A stretch of DNA of 64,000 nt from Streptomyces sp. DH41 (GCF_029813785.1 NZ_JARVKY010000023.1:87226-151225); one strand, 5' to 3'; counted from the first letter of the stretch, positions 35,427 through 43,898 are shown. The notes: generated by a model not told the origin, from the sequence alone. Numbers and translations: made by a program.

Positions 35427-36274
35427 CCACAGAACCCGCCCGGCTGGCCGCGGCGCTGCGGGAACTGAGGGCCCGTACGGGCCTGAGCCTGGCGGCGCTG
35501 GCGGAGCGCACGGCGTACAGCAAGTCCTCCTGGGAGCGCTATCTCAACGGCAAGGTCCTGCCCCCTCGTCAGGCCGTACGGGAACTGTGCCGGGTCGCGG
35601 ACGAACCGGACGGCCGGCTGCTGGCTCTGTGGGAGATCGCCGAGTCGGAGTGGAGCGGACGCGCGACGGTCCTCGCCCCTGCCACCGAGAAGACGCGGGA
35701 ACCGCCGTCGACCCCCGGGGCCGAGCGGCCGCACCGCCGCGGGGCCGGTCTCGTGGTGGTGCTGGCGTCGGTGTGCGCCCTGCTCGTCGGCGGTGTGATG
35801 CTGGTGCTCAACCTTCTGCTGCCCGGCAGGGACACCGCGGGGGACGAACCGCTGCCGGCCGCCGCCGCCCCCTACTCCCTCGCCCCGCAATGCCACGGAG
35901 CCGCCTGCGAGGGCCGGGACCCGATGCGCATGATCTGCGGTATCGGCCCCGGCACCCTCACCACGTACCGCACCGCCACCGGCGCCCATGTGGAACTGCG
36001 CCACAGCGAGAAGTGCGGCGCGAGCTGGGCCAGGGTCTGGGGGGCCCGGATCGGCGACCGGGTGGAGGTCACGGTGGACGGCCCGACCCGCGACGTACGC
36101 ATCACGGACCGGACCGGCGCGGAGTCCTACGTCTACACCGGGATGACCGTGGCCCACCCCGGCAGCACGGTCCGCGCCTGCTTCCTGCCCGCGTCGGCGG
36201 ACGGCGAACGGGAGTGCTTCGAGGCCCGCGTGGGACAGTCCGCCGGCACGGTCCCGCCGCCCTCACCCCAGTAG
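35423..36274 (+). CDS. membrane-anchored XRE regulator with DUF2690-like external domain
   Basis: 283 residues, clearly a relative of the preceding regulator: the helix-turn-helix (GLSLAALAERTAYSKSSWERYLNG, residues 20-43) aligns with it nearly residue for residue. One membrane helix (about 108-131) is followed by a Cys-containing exported domain of DUF2690 type (PQCHGAACEGRDP, MICGIG, GASWARVWGARIGD). GTG 35423 overlaps the previous stop by 4 nt. The external domain ends in a short Pro tail, and the stop lies 12 bases inside the converging NAT gene. Confidence 0.82.
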   Translation: MTTEPARLAAALRELRARTGLSLAALAERTAYSKSSWERYLNGKVLPPRQAVRELCRVADEPDGRLLALWEIAESEWSGRATVLAPATEKTREPPSTPGAERPHRRGAGLVVVLASVCALLVGGVMLVLNLLLPGRDTAGDEPLPAAAAPYSLAPQCHGAACEGRDPMRMICGIGPGTLTTYRTATGAHVELRHSEKCGASWARVWGARIGDRVEVTVDGPTRDVRITDRTGAESYVYTGMTVAHPGSTVRACFLPASADGERECFEARVGQSAGTVPPPSPQ

Positions 36275-37123
36275 CGACAGGCCCTCGGGGACGTCGATGC
36301 CAAAGTCCCCCGCGAGCAGGCGCCGGACCTCGTCCCCGTCCGTCAGCTTCCGCTCGGTGACCGTGCCGTCGGCGCGGGTCTCGGTGAAGCGGTCGCCGTC
36401 GAGCAGCACATGCCCGTCCGGCGTGAGGAACTGGACGTACGGGCGCCGGGAGAAGGGGGAGCGCGGGTTCGTGGCGACGTGCCAGTTGATCACCTCGTAG
36501 TCGGACTGTTCGAACGGCTCCAGGGTGAAGGCGTACTGCGCCGCCCAGGAGCCCTCCGAAGGATCCTCGCGGCCCTCGTACGCCTCCAGCACCCACATCT
36601 CCAGCGGCCCGGGGTGCGGCGCGTGCACCAGCCGGTGCCGGCGTCCGGCGCCCCGGAACTCGGTGTCCGCGAGCAGCGGTACCGGCTCCAGCAGGCAGCC
36701 GATGGCACCGAAGCCGACGTCGGCCAGGTACGGCCGCGGGTCGCCGGGCGCCTCGACCAGGAGGGCCATGTGGGTGCGGGGCCGGTCCTCGAACCGCTCG
36801 GCGCCGATGACGACCCGCGCGGCCAGCCGGGTCACCCGGAAACCGAGCGCCTCCAGGGCCGCCGCGAACAGGGTGTTGTGCTCGTAGCAGTAGCCGCCGC
36901 GGCGGCGGCCGTGGACCAGTTTGGCCATCAGGTCGGCGAGTTCGAGGGAGGGGGCGCCGCCGCCGAGGGCGTCGAGGTTCTCGAACGGGACGGCCCTCTG
37001 ATGGGCGAGGTGTACGCCCCGCAGTGCGGCCGCGTCGGGCCGCCGCTCCCCCGCCCAGCCGATCCGGTCGAGGTACGCGTCGAGGTCGAAGGAATCCGTC
37101 GTCGTCCGTGCGCTGTCAGACAT
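36263..37123 (-). CDS. nat: arylamine N-acetyltransferase
   Basis: 286-residue NAT. The catalytic Cys79 in RGGYCYEHN, a His in THMALLVE and an Asp in YLADVGFGA form the conserved triad. It transfers acetyl groups from acetyl-CoA to arylamines, hydrazines or hydroxylamines; some actinobacterial relatives are amide synthases in biosynthetic clusters, but no such cluster is nearby. The stop overlaps the converging regulator gene by 12 bases. It begins MSDSARTTTDSF. Confidence 0.94.
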   Translation of the reverse strand: MSDSARTTTDSFDLDAYLDRIGWAGERRPDAAALRGVHLAHQRAVPFENLDALGGGAPSLELADLMAKLVHGRRRGGYCYEHNTLFAAALEALGFRVTRLAARVVIGAERFEDRPRTHMALLVEAPGDPRPYLADVGFGAIGCLLEPVPLLADTEFRGAGRRHRLVHAPHPGPLEMWVLEAYEGREDPSEGSWAAQYAFTLEPFEQSDYEVINWHVATNPRSPFSRRPYVQFLTPDGHVLLDGDRFTETRADGTVTERKLTDGDEVRRLLAGDFGIDVPEGLSLLG

Positions 37124-37193
37124 GACCTCACGGTACGTGCGGGTACGGCGGCCCCGCCTCGGCTCATGGACCTAGGACCAGGAGGAGGAGGGC

Positions 37194-38444
37194 CTACGCC
37201 TCCCGCAGCGCCTCCCCCGGCCCCTCGCTCAGTCCCTCGCTCAGTCCCGCCCCCAGCCTGCGCAGCCCTTCCGCGATCTCGTCCGGCGTCTGCGTGACGA
37301 AGCACAGCCGCAGGGTGGCGCGGTCGGGCTCACCGGCGTGGAAGGGGGCGCCGGGGACGTACGCCACGTCGTGCCGGACCACCCCGGGGAGCAGGGCGGT
37401 GCTGTCGTACCCCTGGGGCAGGCGCGCCCACAGGAACATGCCGCCCTCGGGGCGCGTCCACACCGACCCCGCCGGCAGCGCGTCCGGCAGGCCCGCGAGC
37501 ATGGCGTCCCGGCGTGTGCCGTAGACCGCGGCGACGCGCGCGACGTGGGCGTCCAGGTCCCGGTCGGCCAGATAGCGGGCGGCGGCGAGCTGGTTGACGG
37601 TCGGGGTGTGCAGGTCGGCGGCCTGCTTGGCGACCGCGCAGGCCCGGCGCAGAGCCGCGGGCGCCCGCAGCCAGCCCAGGCGCAGGCCGGGCGCCATGAC
37701 CTTGGAGAAGGAGCCCAGCAGCACGGTCCGGTCCCGGGCGCCGTCGTACGACGCGATCCACGGCACCCGCTCGCCCTCGAAGCGCAGCTCGCCGTACGGG
37801 TCGTCCTCGACGATCCACAGCCCGCACCGCCCGGCGACCTCGGCGACGGCGGCCCGGCGGGCGGCGGGCAGGGTGCGCCCGGTGGGGTTCTGGAAGGTGG
37901 GGACGGTGTAGAGCAGCTTGGGGCGCTCGCGCAGCACCAGCTCCTCCAGCGCCTCGGGGTCGATCCCGTCCTCGTCACCGGGCACGGCGACGACGCGGGC
38001 GCCCGCGAAGCCGAAGGCCTGGAGCGCGGCCAGGTAGCAGGGGCTCTCGACGAGGACCGTGTCGCCGGGTTCGAGCAGGGCGGTGGCGAGGAGCGACAGG
38101 GCCTGCTGCGAGCCGGTGGTGACGAGGAGGTCGTCCGGGCCGGTCTCCAGTCCGCGCGCCGAGGTGCGGGCGGCGAGCGCGGCCCGCAGGGTGGGCTCGC
38201 CCTCGGTGGTGGAGTACTGGAGCGCCCGCGCGGGCATCTCGGCGAGGACGTCCCGGTACGCGGCGGCGATGCCCTCCGCGTCGAACAGCTCGGGGGCCGG
38301 CAGCCCGCCCGCGAAGTTGATCACCTCGGGGCGGGCGGTGACGGCGAGGATGTCCCGTACCGGCGAACCGCCGATCGACCGGGCCCGCGCGGCCAGCGAT
38401 GGCGGGGAGACGACGGGGGCGGGCGCTTGCTCAGTCACGGTCAT
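37194..38444 (-). CDS. PLP-dependent aminotransferase (class I/II, MocR-like domain without HTH)
   Basis: 416-residue fold-type I aminotransferase. The PLP-binding Lys is in GSFSKVMAPGLRLGW, the Asp in IVEDDPYGELRFEG, and the Arg tail near TLRLCFVTQ. Sequence style (REALNFAGGLPAPELFD-like start, YSTTEGEPTLRAAL) is that of 2-aminoadipate / branched-chain type transaminases related to MocR, but the DNA-binding half is absent. A Ser/Gly/Glu-rich tail (GLSEGLSEGPGEA) ends the protein. The substrate is not defined. Confidence 0.9.
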   Translation of the reverse strand: MTVTEQAPAPVVSPPSLAARARSIGGSPVRDILAVTARPEVINFAGGLPAPELFDAEGIAAAYRDVLAEMPARALQYSTTEGEPTLRAALAARTSARGLETGPDDLLVTTGSQQALSLLATALLEPGDTVLVESPCYLAALQAFGFAGARVVAVPGDEDGIDPEALEELVLRERPKLLYTVPTFQNPTGRTLPAARRAAVAEVAGRCGLWIVEDDPYGELRFEGERVPWIASYDGARDRTVLLGSFSKVMAPGLRLGWLRAPAALRRACAVAKQAADLHTPTVNQLAAARYLADRDLDAHVARVAAVYGTRRDAMLAGLPDALPAGSVWTRPEGGMFLWARLPQGYDSTALLPGVVRHDVAYVPGAPFHAGEPDRATLRLCFVTQTPDEIAEGLRRLGAGLSEGLSEGPGEALREA

Positions 38445-38559
38445 GCCCGCACCTTAGAGAAATACGTGCCGCCTACAAGGGACTTTCCGTAATCCGGACA
38501 CCTGCGCGGCCGTCAGCCAACAGCCGTCAGGCCTTGACGCCCCGTCTCCCCGCCTCGGC

Positions 38560-39930
38560 TCACTCGCCCGGGAAGTACTCCCAGACGCCTTCGGCGCCCA
38601 GCATCTGCCCGTAGTAGGAGCTGCCCTTGGAGGCGCTGGTGCGGAACGGCTTGCCGTGGTCGTCGACCCGCATGATGCCCTTCCGGCCGCCACTGGACCA
38701 CTCCAGTTCCAGGTACCAGGTGACGTCGTGGTCGCTGGTGTGCGCGTTGACGTAGAAGAGCTCGGGGTCGGACTCGGTGACCGTGTACGGGAAGGGCTTC
38801 TGTCCGGCGATCGGCATCGCGAGGGGGTTGCCCATGTCCAGCGAGACGTCGAAGGACTTGGTGCTCGCGTCGCCGCCGCAGCCGATGCCCATGGCGTACT
38901 CGTTCCAGTCCAGCGGTTCCTTGCTGTCCACCACACGGACGTGCAGGTTCTCCAGGACCACGGTCTCCGGACCGGTGCCCTGCACGGTGAACACGGTCAT
39001 CTGCCGGTCGGCGGCGACCGCGCCGAAGGCGGTGACCCAGCCGACCACGTCCGACTGGGTGGGCGGGTTCAGCACGTTCTGCGGACTGCGGTCCACCAGG
39101 AAGGACTGCTCGCAGGGGACGTCCCAGAAGTACGGGGTGGTCGTCACGGTGAGCGCGGGGCCACTGTTCCCCGGTGCTCGACCACTCGGCGTGGCCGTGC
39201 TCCGGCGCGTCGCGGACGGGGAGGGGACGGAGGACGCGGACGTGGACGGGGACGGGGAGGCGGATGACGGGGACGGAGAGGCACTCGCGCTGGGAGACGC
39301 CGACCGGGTGCCGCTCCCGGTCACCGACACGGAGGTTCCGGTGGCGGCTCCGGCCGGACCGTGCTTCTCCCCTCCGTCGCCGATGCCGGGCAGGAGACTG
39401 ACGGCGAGAGCGACGGCGACGACGCCGGTGGCGGCGTAGAGGGCGGCGCGCGGTACCCGGCGACGTCGTTCGACGGGGGCTGAGGGCGCGTCAGGCGCGA
39501 GCGCTGCGTCGGGTGCGGACGTCACGTCAGGTGGGGGCGGTGCGTCTTCCTCCGCGACGGGCACCTCGGGCACCTCGGCGGCCTCGGGCACGACGGCTTC
39601 CGCCGTCTCCCCCTTGTCCGTCCCGCTCTTTTCCGTCTCCGCCGCCTCCGCCGTCTCCGCCGCCTCCCGCGTCTCCTCCGGCCTCTTCACCCCGCGCAGA
39701 GCGTCGGCACGGATCCAGCGGCGGTGGAGTTCGAGCAGCTCCTCGGGGGTCGCCCGGCACGCCCGGGCGAGGCGTTCGACGGGCGCGAACTCGACGGGTA
39801 CGACCTCCCCGCTGACGTACCGGTGGAGTGTGGACGCACTCATGTGCAATCGCTTGCCCAGTGTCCCGTAGCTGAGTCCGGATCGCTCCTTCAGCTCCCG
39901 CAGCAGTCCCGCGAAGTCGTCCCCCGCCAC
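38560..39930 (-). CDS. third membrane-anchored XRE regulator
   Basis: 456 residues. An XRE helix-turn-helix at residues 5-60 (GLSYGTLGKRLHMSASTLHRYVSG), an acidic Glu/Ala-rich linker, a membrane helix (about 156-177), a Ser/Pro-rich wall-spanning stretch and an extracytoplasmic domain of about 210 residues (PYFWDVPCEQSFLVDR to EGVWEYFPGE) with two cysteines. GTG 39930 follows GGGAGA. The external domain is conserved-looking but not recognised. A repeated CGTCCCAG motif in the upstream region may be its operator. It is not adjacent to the first two regulators but shares their architecture. Confidence 0.82.
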   Translation of the reverse strand: MAGDDFAGLLRELKERSGLSYGTLGKRLHMSASTLHRYVSGEVVPVEFAPVERLARACRATPEELLELHRRWIRADALRGVKRPEETREAAETAEAAETEKSGTDKGETAEAVVPEAAEVPEVPVAEEDAPPPPDVTSAPDAALAPDAPSAPVERRRRVPRAALYAATGVVAVALAVSLLPGIGDGGEKHGPAGAATGTSVSVTGSGTRSASPSASASPSPSSASPSPSTSASSVPSPSATRRSTATPSGRAPGNSGPALTVTTTPYFWDVPCEQSFLVDRSPQNVLNPPTQSDVVGWVTAFGAVAADRQMTVFTVQGTGPETVVLENLHVRVVDSKEPLDWNEYAMGIGCGGDASTKSFDVSLDMGNPLAMPIAGQKPFPYTVTESDPELFYVNAHTSDHDVTWYLELEWSSGGRKGIMRVDDHGKPFRTSASKGSSYYGQMLGAEGVWEYFPGE

Positions 39931-39961
39931 CGTTTCTCCCTCTTCCCGTATCCCCGTACAG

Positions 39962-40050
39962 CGTCCCAGCAGGACACCGTTCCCGCAGGTCAGAGCCGAT
40001 CCCAGCGTCCCAGTATCCCGCATGTCCAGGCACCCCTGGCGACTGGGACG
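39962..40050. promoter_or_regulatory. CGTCCCAG repeats between XRE regulator and DUF4232 lipoprotein genes
   Basis: Three copies of CGTCCCAG in the 210-bp divergent space: direct copies at 39962-39969 and 40006-40013 and an inverted one (CTGGGACG) at 40043-40050. The 40006/40043 pair forms an inverted repeat. A regulator site shared by both genes is likely. Confidence 0.6.
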
Positions 40051-40140
40051 GCTCTGGACCCAAGCTGTGGTCATCCAAGCAGCCGCCCCCGGCGAACCGC
40101 CGAGCGGCTTACCTCAACTCCACCCGAAGGGGCTTACCTC

Positions 40141-40872
40141 ATGTCCGTACGCACCACTCGCACCCGCCTGTTCGCCGCCACCACGGTCGCGCTGGCCGCG
40201 CTCGCTCTGACGGCCTGCGAGGGCGACGAAGGAACGGACACGGGCGCCGCCGCCTCCTCCGCCCCGGCCTCCTCCGCCCCGGCCGGTGAACAGGCCAAGC
40301 CGTCCACCGGCGGAAGCGACTCGGACGGCGACAAGGGAACCGACGGCGCGAACGGCTCCACCGGCTCCAACGGCTCGGACAAGTCGGGTGGCGGCTCGTC
40401 GGGCTCCGCGTCGTCGGGCTCCGGCTCGAACGCCGGCTCGAGCACCGGTGACCAGGACGACGCGGAGAAGCCGGGCAACTGCTCCGCGTCCGACGTGAAG
40501 ATCACCGCGACGAAGGTGTCCCGCCCGATCAACCACCTGCTGCTGACCGCCACCGGCACCGGCTCGAAGACGTGCATGCTGCCGCCGTACCCGGTGGCGC
40601 GCTTCGGTGAGGCCCAGTCCGTGCCGCCGGTCATCGAGGAGTCCCAGCCGCATGCGGTGGCCGGAGTCGGACCCGGTGAGACCGCCTACGCCGGGGTGCG
40701 GCTGACGATGGCCGACGGCAGCGGCGGTGAGCCCATCAGCGTGGGCACCCTCACCATCCCCTTCGACGACGACTCCGTCGCCAAGGTCGCCCTGCCCTCC
40801 GGGGTGCACGTCGACAGCAAGCTGGCGGTGACCTACTGGCAGACCGGCATCGACCACGCCCTCGAGTACTGA
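40141..40872 (+). CDS. DUF4232 lipoprotein
   Basis: 243-residue predicted lipoprotein with lipobox LTAC (Cys26), a Gly/Ser/Asp-rich linker (about 30-115), then a DUF4232 domain (GNCSASDVKITATKV, CMLPPYPVARFG with the second Cys, and a GETAYAGVRLTM strand). The family is exported and of unknown role. ATG 40141 follows GAAGGGG. The gene is divergent from the third XRE regulator and shares its repeat-bearing promoter region, so it is a likely target. Confidence 0.85.
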   Translation: MSVRTTRTRLFAATTVALAALALTACEGDEGTDTGAAASSAPASSAPAGEQAKPSTGGSDSDGDKGTDGANGSTGSNGSDKSGGGSSGSASSGSGSNAGSSTGDQDDAEKPGNCSASDVKITATKVSRPINHLLLTATGTGSKTCMLPPYPVARFGEAQSVPPVIEESQPHAVAGVGPGETAYAGVRLTMADGSGGEPISVGTLTIPFDDDSVAKVALPSGVHVDSKLAVTYWQTGIDHALEY

Positions 40873-40915
40873 AGGCATCCACGCCCCCACTGCACGAAGG
40901 GCCGGCCGAGGATGC

Positions 40916-41908
40916 TCAGCGCAGCGTGCGAGCGACCTCGGTGGCCCAGTAGGTCAGGATGTTGCGCGCGCCGGCCCGCTTGATGCCGGTGAGCGCCTCC
41001 AGGATGGCCCGGTCCCGGTCGATCCAGCCCTTCTCGGCGGCTGCCTCGATCATCGAGTACTCGCCGGAGATCTGGTAGGCGGCGACGGGCACGTCCACGG
41101 CCTCGGCGACCTTGGCCAGGATGTCGAGGTAGGGACCGGCCGGCTTGACCATGACCATGTCGGCGCCCTCCGCCAGATCCAGGGCCAGCTCCCGCATGGA
41201 CTCCCGTACGTTGGCGGCGTCCTGCTGGTAGGTCTTCCGGTCCCCCTTGAGCGAGGACCCGACGGCCTCGCGGAAGGGCCCGTAGAAGGCGGACGCGTAC
41301 TTGGCGGTGTAGGCGAGGACGGCGACGTCCTCCCGCCCGATCTGGTCGAGCGCGTCACGGACGACGCCGATCTGCCCGTCCATCATCCCGCTGGGACCGA
41401 CCACATGGGCGCCCGCGTCGGCCTGGACCTGCGCCATCTCGGCGTACCGCTCCAGGGTGGCGTCGTTGTCGACGCGCCCCTCGTCGTCCAGCACACCGCA
41501 GTGCCCGTGGTCCGTGAACTCGTCGAGGCACAGGTCGGACATGACGAGCAGGTCGTCCCCGACCTCGGCCCGCACGTCGCGCAGGGCGACCTGGAGGATC
41601 CCGTCGGGGTCGGTACCGACCGTCCCGAGCGCGTCCTTCTTCTCCTCCTCCGGCACGCCGAACAGCATGATCCCGGAGATCCCGGCCTCGACCGCCTCCG
41701 CGGCGGCCTTCTTCAGCGAGTCCCGGGTGTGCTGCACGACCCCGGGCATCGCCGCGATCGGCACCGGCTCGCGCACGCCCTCGCGCACGAAGGCGGGGAG
41801 GATGAAGTCCGCGGGGTGGAGCCGGGTCTCGGCGACCATCCGACGCATCACGGGGGTGGTCCGCAGCCGCCGGGGCCGGGTGCCGGGGAAGGATCCGTAC
41901 GTCGTCAT
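40916..41908 (-). CDS. hemB: delta-aminolevulinic acid dehydratase (porphobilinogen synthase)
   Basis: 330-residue HemB, which condenses two 5-aminolevulinates to porphobilinogen in the tetrapyrrole pathway. Schiff-base lysines are in YTAKYASAFYGPF and MVMVKPAGPYLD. The metal site reads DLCLDEFTDHGHCG: two of the three zinc cysteines are kept and the middle one is Asp, a mixed site between zinc and magnesium types. It lies on the same strand as hemACD but 5 kb downstream, with unrelated genes between. Confidence 0.96.
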   Translation of the reverse strand: MTTYGSFPGTRPRRLRTTPVMRRMVAETRLHPADFILPAFVREGVREPVPIAAMPGVVQHTRDSLKKAAAEAVEAGISGIMLFGVPEEEKKDALGTVGTDPDGILQVALRDVRAEVGDDLLVMSDLCLDEFTDHGHCGVLDDEGRVDNDATLERYAEMAQVQADAGAHVVGPSGMMDGQIGVVRDALDQIGREDVAVLAYTAKYASAFYGPFREAVGSSLKGDRKTYQQDAANVRESMRELALDLAEGADMVMVKPAGPYLDILAKVAEAVDVPVAAYQISGEYSMIEAAAEKGWIDRDRAILEALTGIKRAGARNILTYWATEVARTLR

Positions 41909-42028
41909 ACCACCTACGCTACGCCCGCCCCGCCGGTGCCTTTGCCGACGCGGAGTCGGCCCGGGCCGCGCTTGACCTCAAGTCCGGTCGAGCTCCTCCG
42001 GTCGCTTTCGCAGACACCGGACGAGGGA

Positions 42029-42238
42029 GTGACCACGCAGTACTCACACACCGACGCCGAGCTGATCCAGCAGCCCATCGGCTACCGGAGCTGGGCCGCC
42101 TACGACGCCGTCGTCAGCCGTATCCGCGCAGCCCTCGCCGACATCGGCACGACCCAGCCGCAGTGGCGGGTCCTGGCCCAGGTCGCCCGCGCGGACAGCC
42201 CCATCCACAACACGGGCGGCACGGTCTGGCATCACTAG
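42029..42238 (+). pseudogene. truncated MarR-family regulator
   Basis: 69 codons from GTG 42029 (VTTQYSHTDAELIQQPIGY, RIRAALADIGTTQPQWRVLAQVARADS) match the N-terminal half of MarR regulators, ending just where the recognition helix and wing should begin; the last residues (PIHNTGGTVWHH) are unrelated. The DNA-binding core is missing, so it is most likely a decayed or 3'-truncated gene. It could still be translated: GAGGGA is close upstream. Confidence 0.6.
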
Positions 42239-42299
42239 GCCATGACCGTGCGACCAGGAAAGCCCGCCGCCGGGCCGAGCCCGGACTAGCCTGGCCCGC

Positions 42300-42959
42300 A
42301 TGGACGAGTTCAACGGGGTGGAAGTCGTCGCGTTCCCGGACGCGGCGGCCTTCGAGGACTGGCTGGCCGAGCACCACACCCGCCGCGAGGGCGTGTGGGT
42401 CAAGGTGGCGAAGAAGGCGTCGGGGATCACGTCGGTCACGGATGACGAACTGGTCGACGTGGGGCTGTGCTGGGGCTGGATCTCCGGGCAGCGCCGGGGC
42501 TTGGACGACCGGTACTACCTGCAGAAGTACGGGCCGCGGCGACCGAGGAGCCTGTGGTCGCGGGTGAATGTCGAGAAGGTCGCGGCGCTGGCGGCGGCGG
42601 GCCGGATGCGGGAGTCCGGCCTCGCCGAGGTCCGACGGGCTCAGGAGGACGGCCGCTGGGACCGCGCGTACGCGTCGCAGGCGACGGCCGTCGTCCCGGA
42701 CGACCTCGCCGCGGCGCTTGCCGCGAACCCGGCGGCGCGTGCGGCGTTCGACGCGCTCGACCGGACCGCCCGCTACCTCGTGATGCTCCCGCTGTTCCAG
42801 GCCGCGACGCCGCAGACCCGGCGGACGCGGCTGGAACGGGCGGTACGGGACCTGGCTGAGGGGCGGCAGGCGGGCGGAACGGAACAGCCTCAGCCCTTCG
42901 GCACGTCCGGCGGCCACGGCACGTCGGCGAGCAGCGGAAGCAACGCCTCCTCCTCGTAG
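42300..42959 (+). CDS. YdeI-like (OmpD-associated family) protein
   Basis: 219 residues of the YdeI family of bacteriocin-protection or OmpD-associated proteins. The conserved WLAEHHTRREGVWVKVAKKASG start, LCWGWISGQRRGLDD (the family's W-I-D/S-G motif) and RPRSLWSRVNVEKV segments are present. The biochemical role is unknown. ATG 42300 is the natural start. Its last 70 bases overlap the 3' end of the converging nitroreductase-hemerythrin gene. Confidence 0.85.
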   Translation: MDEFNGVEVVAFPDAAAFEDWLAEHHTRREGVWVKVAKKASGITSVTDDELVDVGLCWGWISGQRRGLDDRYYLQKYGPRRPRSLWSRVNVEKVAALAAAGRMRESGLAEVRRAQEDGRWDRAYASQATAVVPDDLAAALAANPAARAAFDALDRTARYLVMLPLFQAATPQTRRTRLERAVRDLAEGRQAGGTEQPQPFGTSGGHGTSASSGSNASSS

Positions 42960-43804
42960 TCCAGATGTGCGTTCAACCGCGAGGACATCTCCTCCAGCTC
43001 GGCGTGGAAGCGCTGCGGGTCGGCGATGACGATGCCGGCCAGCAGCGCCGCCAACTCGCCCTGGATACGGGCGATCGTGCGGTGCTCGTCGTCGAGGCGG
43101 GCGAAGACGCCGGTCAGGTGGGGGTGGTGACGGGCGATCCCGGGGAACAAGTGCCCGTCCTCACTGCTGTGATGGAACTCCAGCGCCTGGCAGAACGCGA
43201 GGCAGCGCTGCCGTATCCGCAGCCCGAGCCCTGGAAGCACCGGCGGCGCACTGGGCCCCTGACGCGCGGCCCGCGCCGCGAAGTGGGCCTCGACCTCCGC
43301 CCGCACCTGACGCAACTGCCCCCGCAGCCAGGTGTGCACCTCCATGAGCTTGTCGGCGAGGGTACGGACCTCGCCGGGCCCCTTCCACCCCTCGGGCTCG
43401 GCCCGCTCCAGCACCACGACCGGCAGAACCCTGCTGGTCCCGGCCTGGTAGTCGCCGTAACCGGGTTCGGCCCGCACCACGTGTGCGAACAACTCCGCAC
43501 GCCGGTCCCCCTCCGCGGGCACGGCGAGCGCCTCGAAGGACCGGGTACCGACCTCCACCTGGACCACGGGACGGGCGAGCAGGTTGTGGTACCAGCCGGG
43601 GTGCCGCGGACCACCGAGGTTGGACCCGACGACCAGAAGTGAGTCGCCGTGGCGGACGTAACCGAGCGGGGTGGTCCGCGAGACCCCCGACCGGGCGCCG
43701 GTGGTCGTCAGCAGAAGCAGGTCACCGCCCTCGAAGGGGCCACCGACCTTCCCCTCGTTGGCGCGGAACTCGTCGATGACGGACTGGTTGAAAGACGTGG
43801 GCAT
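42890..43804 (-). CDS. deazaflavin-dependent nitroreductase fused to hemerythrin domain
   Basis: 304-residue fusion. Residues 1-130 are an F420-dependent DDN-type (DUF385) split-barrel domain (NEGKVGGPFEGGDLLLLTTTGARSG, VVGSNLGGPRHPGWYHNL). Residues about 145-300 form a hemerythrin-like HHE domain with spaced ligands (EFHHSSEDGHLFPGI, LDDEHRTIARI, LNAHLDYEEEALLP) for a di-iron centre. It may couple F420H2 chemistry with O2, NO or iron sensing. Start 43804 is chosen for GGAGA ten bases before; 43822 is an alternative. A tetranucleotide repeat lies in the leader. Confidence 0.82.
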   Translation of the reverse strand: MPTSFNQSVIDEFRANEGKVGGPFEGGDLLLLTTTGARSGVSRTTPLGYVRHGDSLLVVGSNLGGPRHPGWYHNLLARPVVQVEVGTRSFEALAVPAEGDRRAELFAHVVRAEPGYGDYQAGTSRVLPVVVLERAEPEGWKGPGEVRTLADKLMEVHTWLRGQLRQVRAEVEAHFAARAARQGPSAPPVLPGLGLRIRQRCLAFCQALEFHHSSEDGHLFPGIARHHPHLTGVFARLDDEHRTIARIQGELAALLAGIVIADPQRFHAELEEMSSRLNAHLDYEEEALLPLLADVPWPPDVPKG

Positions 43805-43838
43805 ACGTGTCTGTGTCTCCATGACGGCAGGCCGCGAC

Positions 43839-43898
43839 GTGCATGCGTGCGTGCGTGCGTGCGTGCGTACGTGCGTACGTGCGTACGTGCGTACGTGC
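43839..43898 (-). repeat. 4-bp microsatellite in the leader of the nitroreductase-hemerythrin gene
   Basis: Fifteen head-to-tail tetranucleotides: GTGC, ATGC, five GTGC, then four alternating GTAC-GTGC pairs. The tract ends 35 bases upstream of the preferred start. In one frame it stays open and joined to the coding sequence, so slippage could change either the leader or an N-terminal extension. Confidence 0.92.

Noticed and set aside
36263..37123. Ansamycin-type amide synthase
   Set aside because: The protein is a NAT homologue, but no polyketide genes are in the window, so a general NAT is more likely.
42890..42959. Overlap of the YdeI-like and nitroreductase-hemerythrin genes as an annotation error
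   Set aside because: Both reading frames show strong family motifs up to the overlap, so a real 70-base convergent overlap is accepted.
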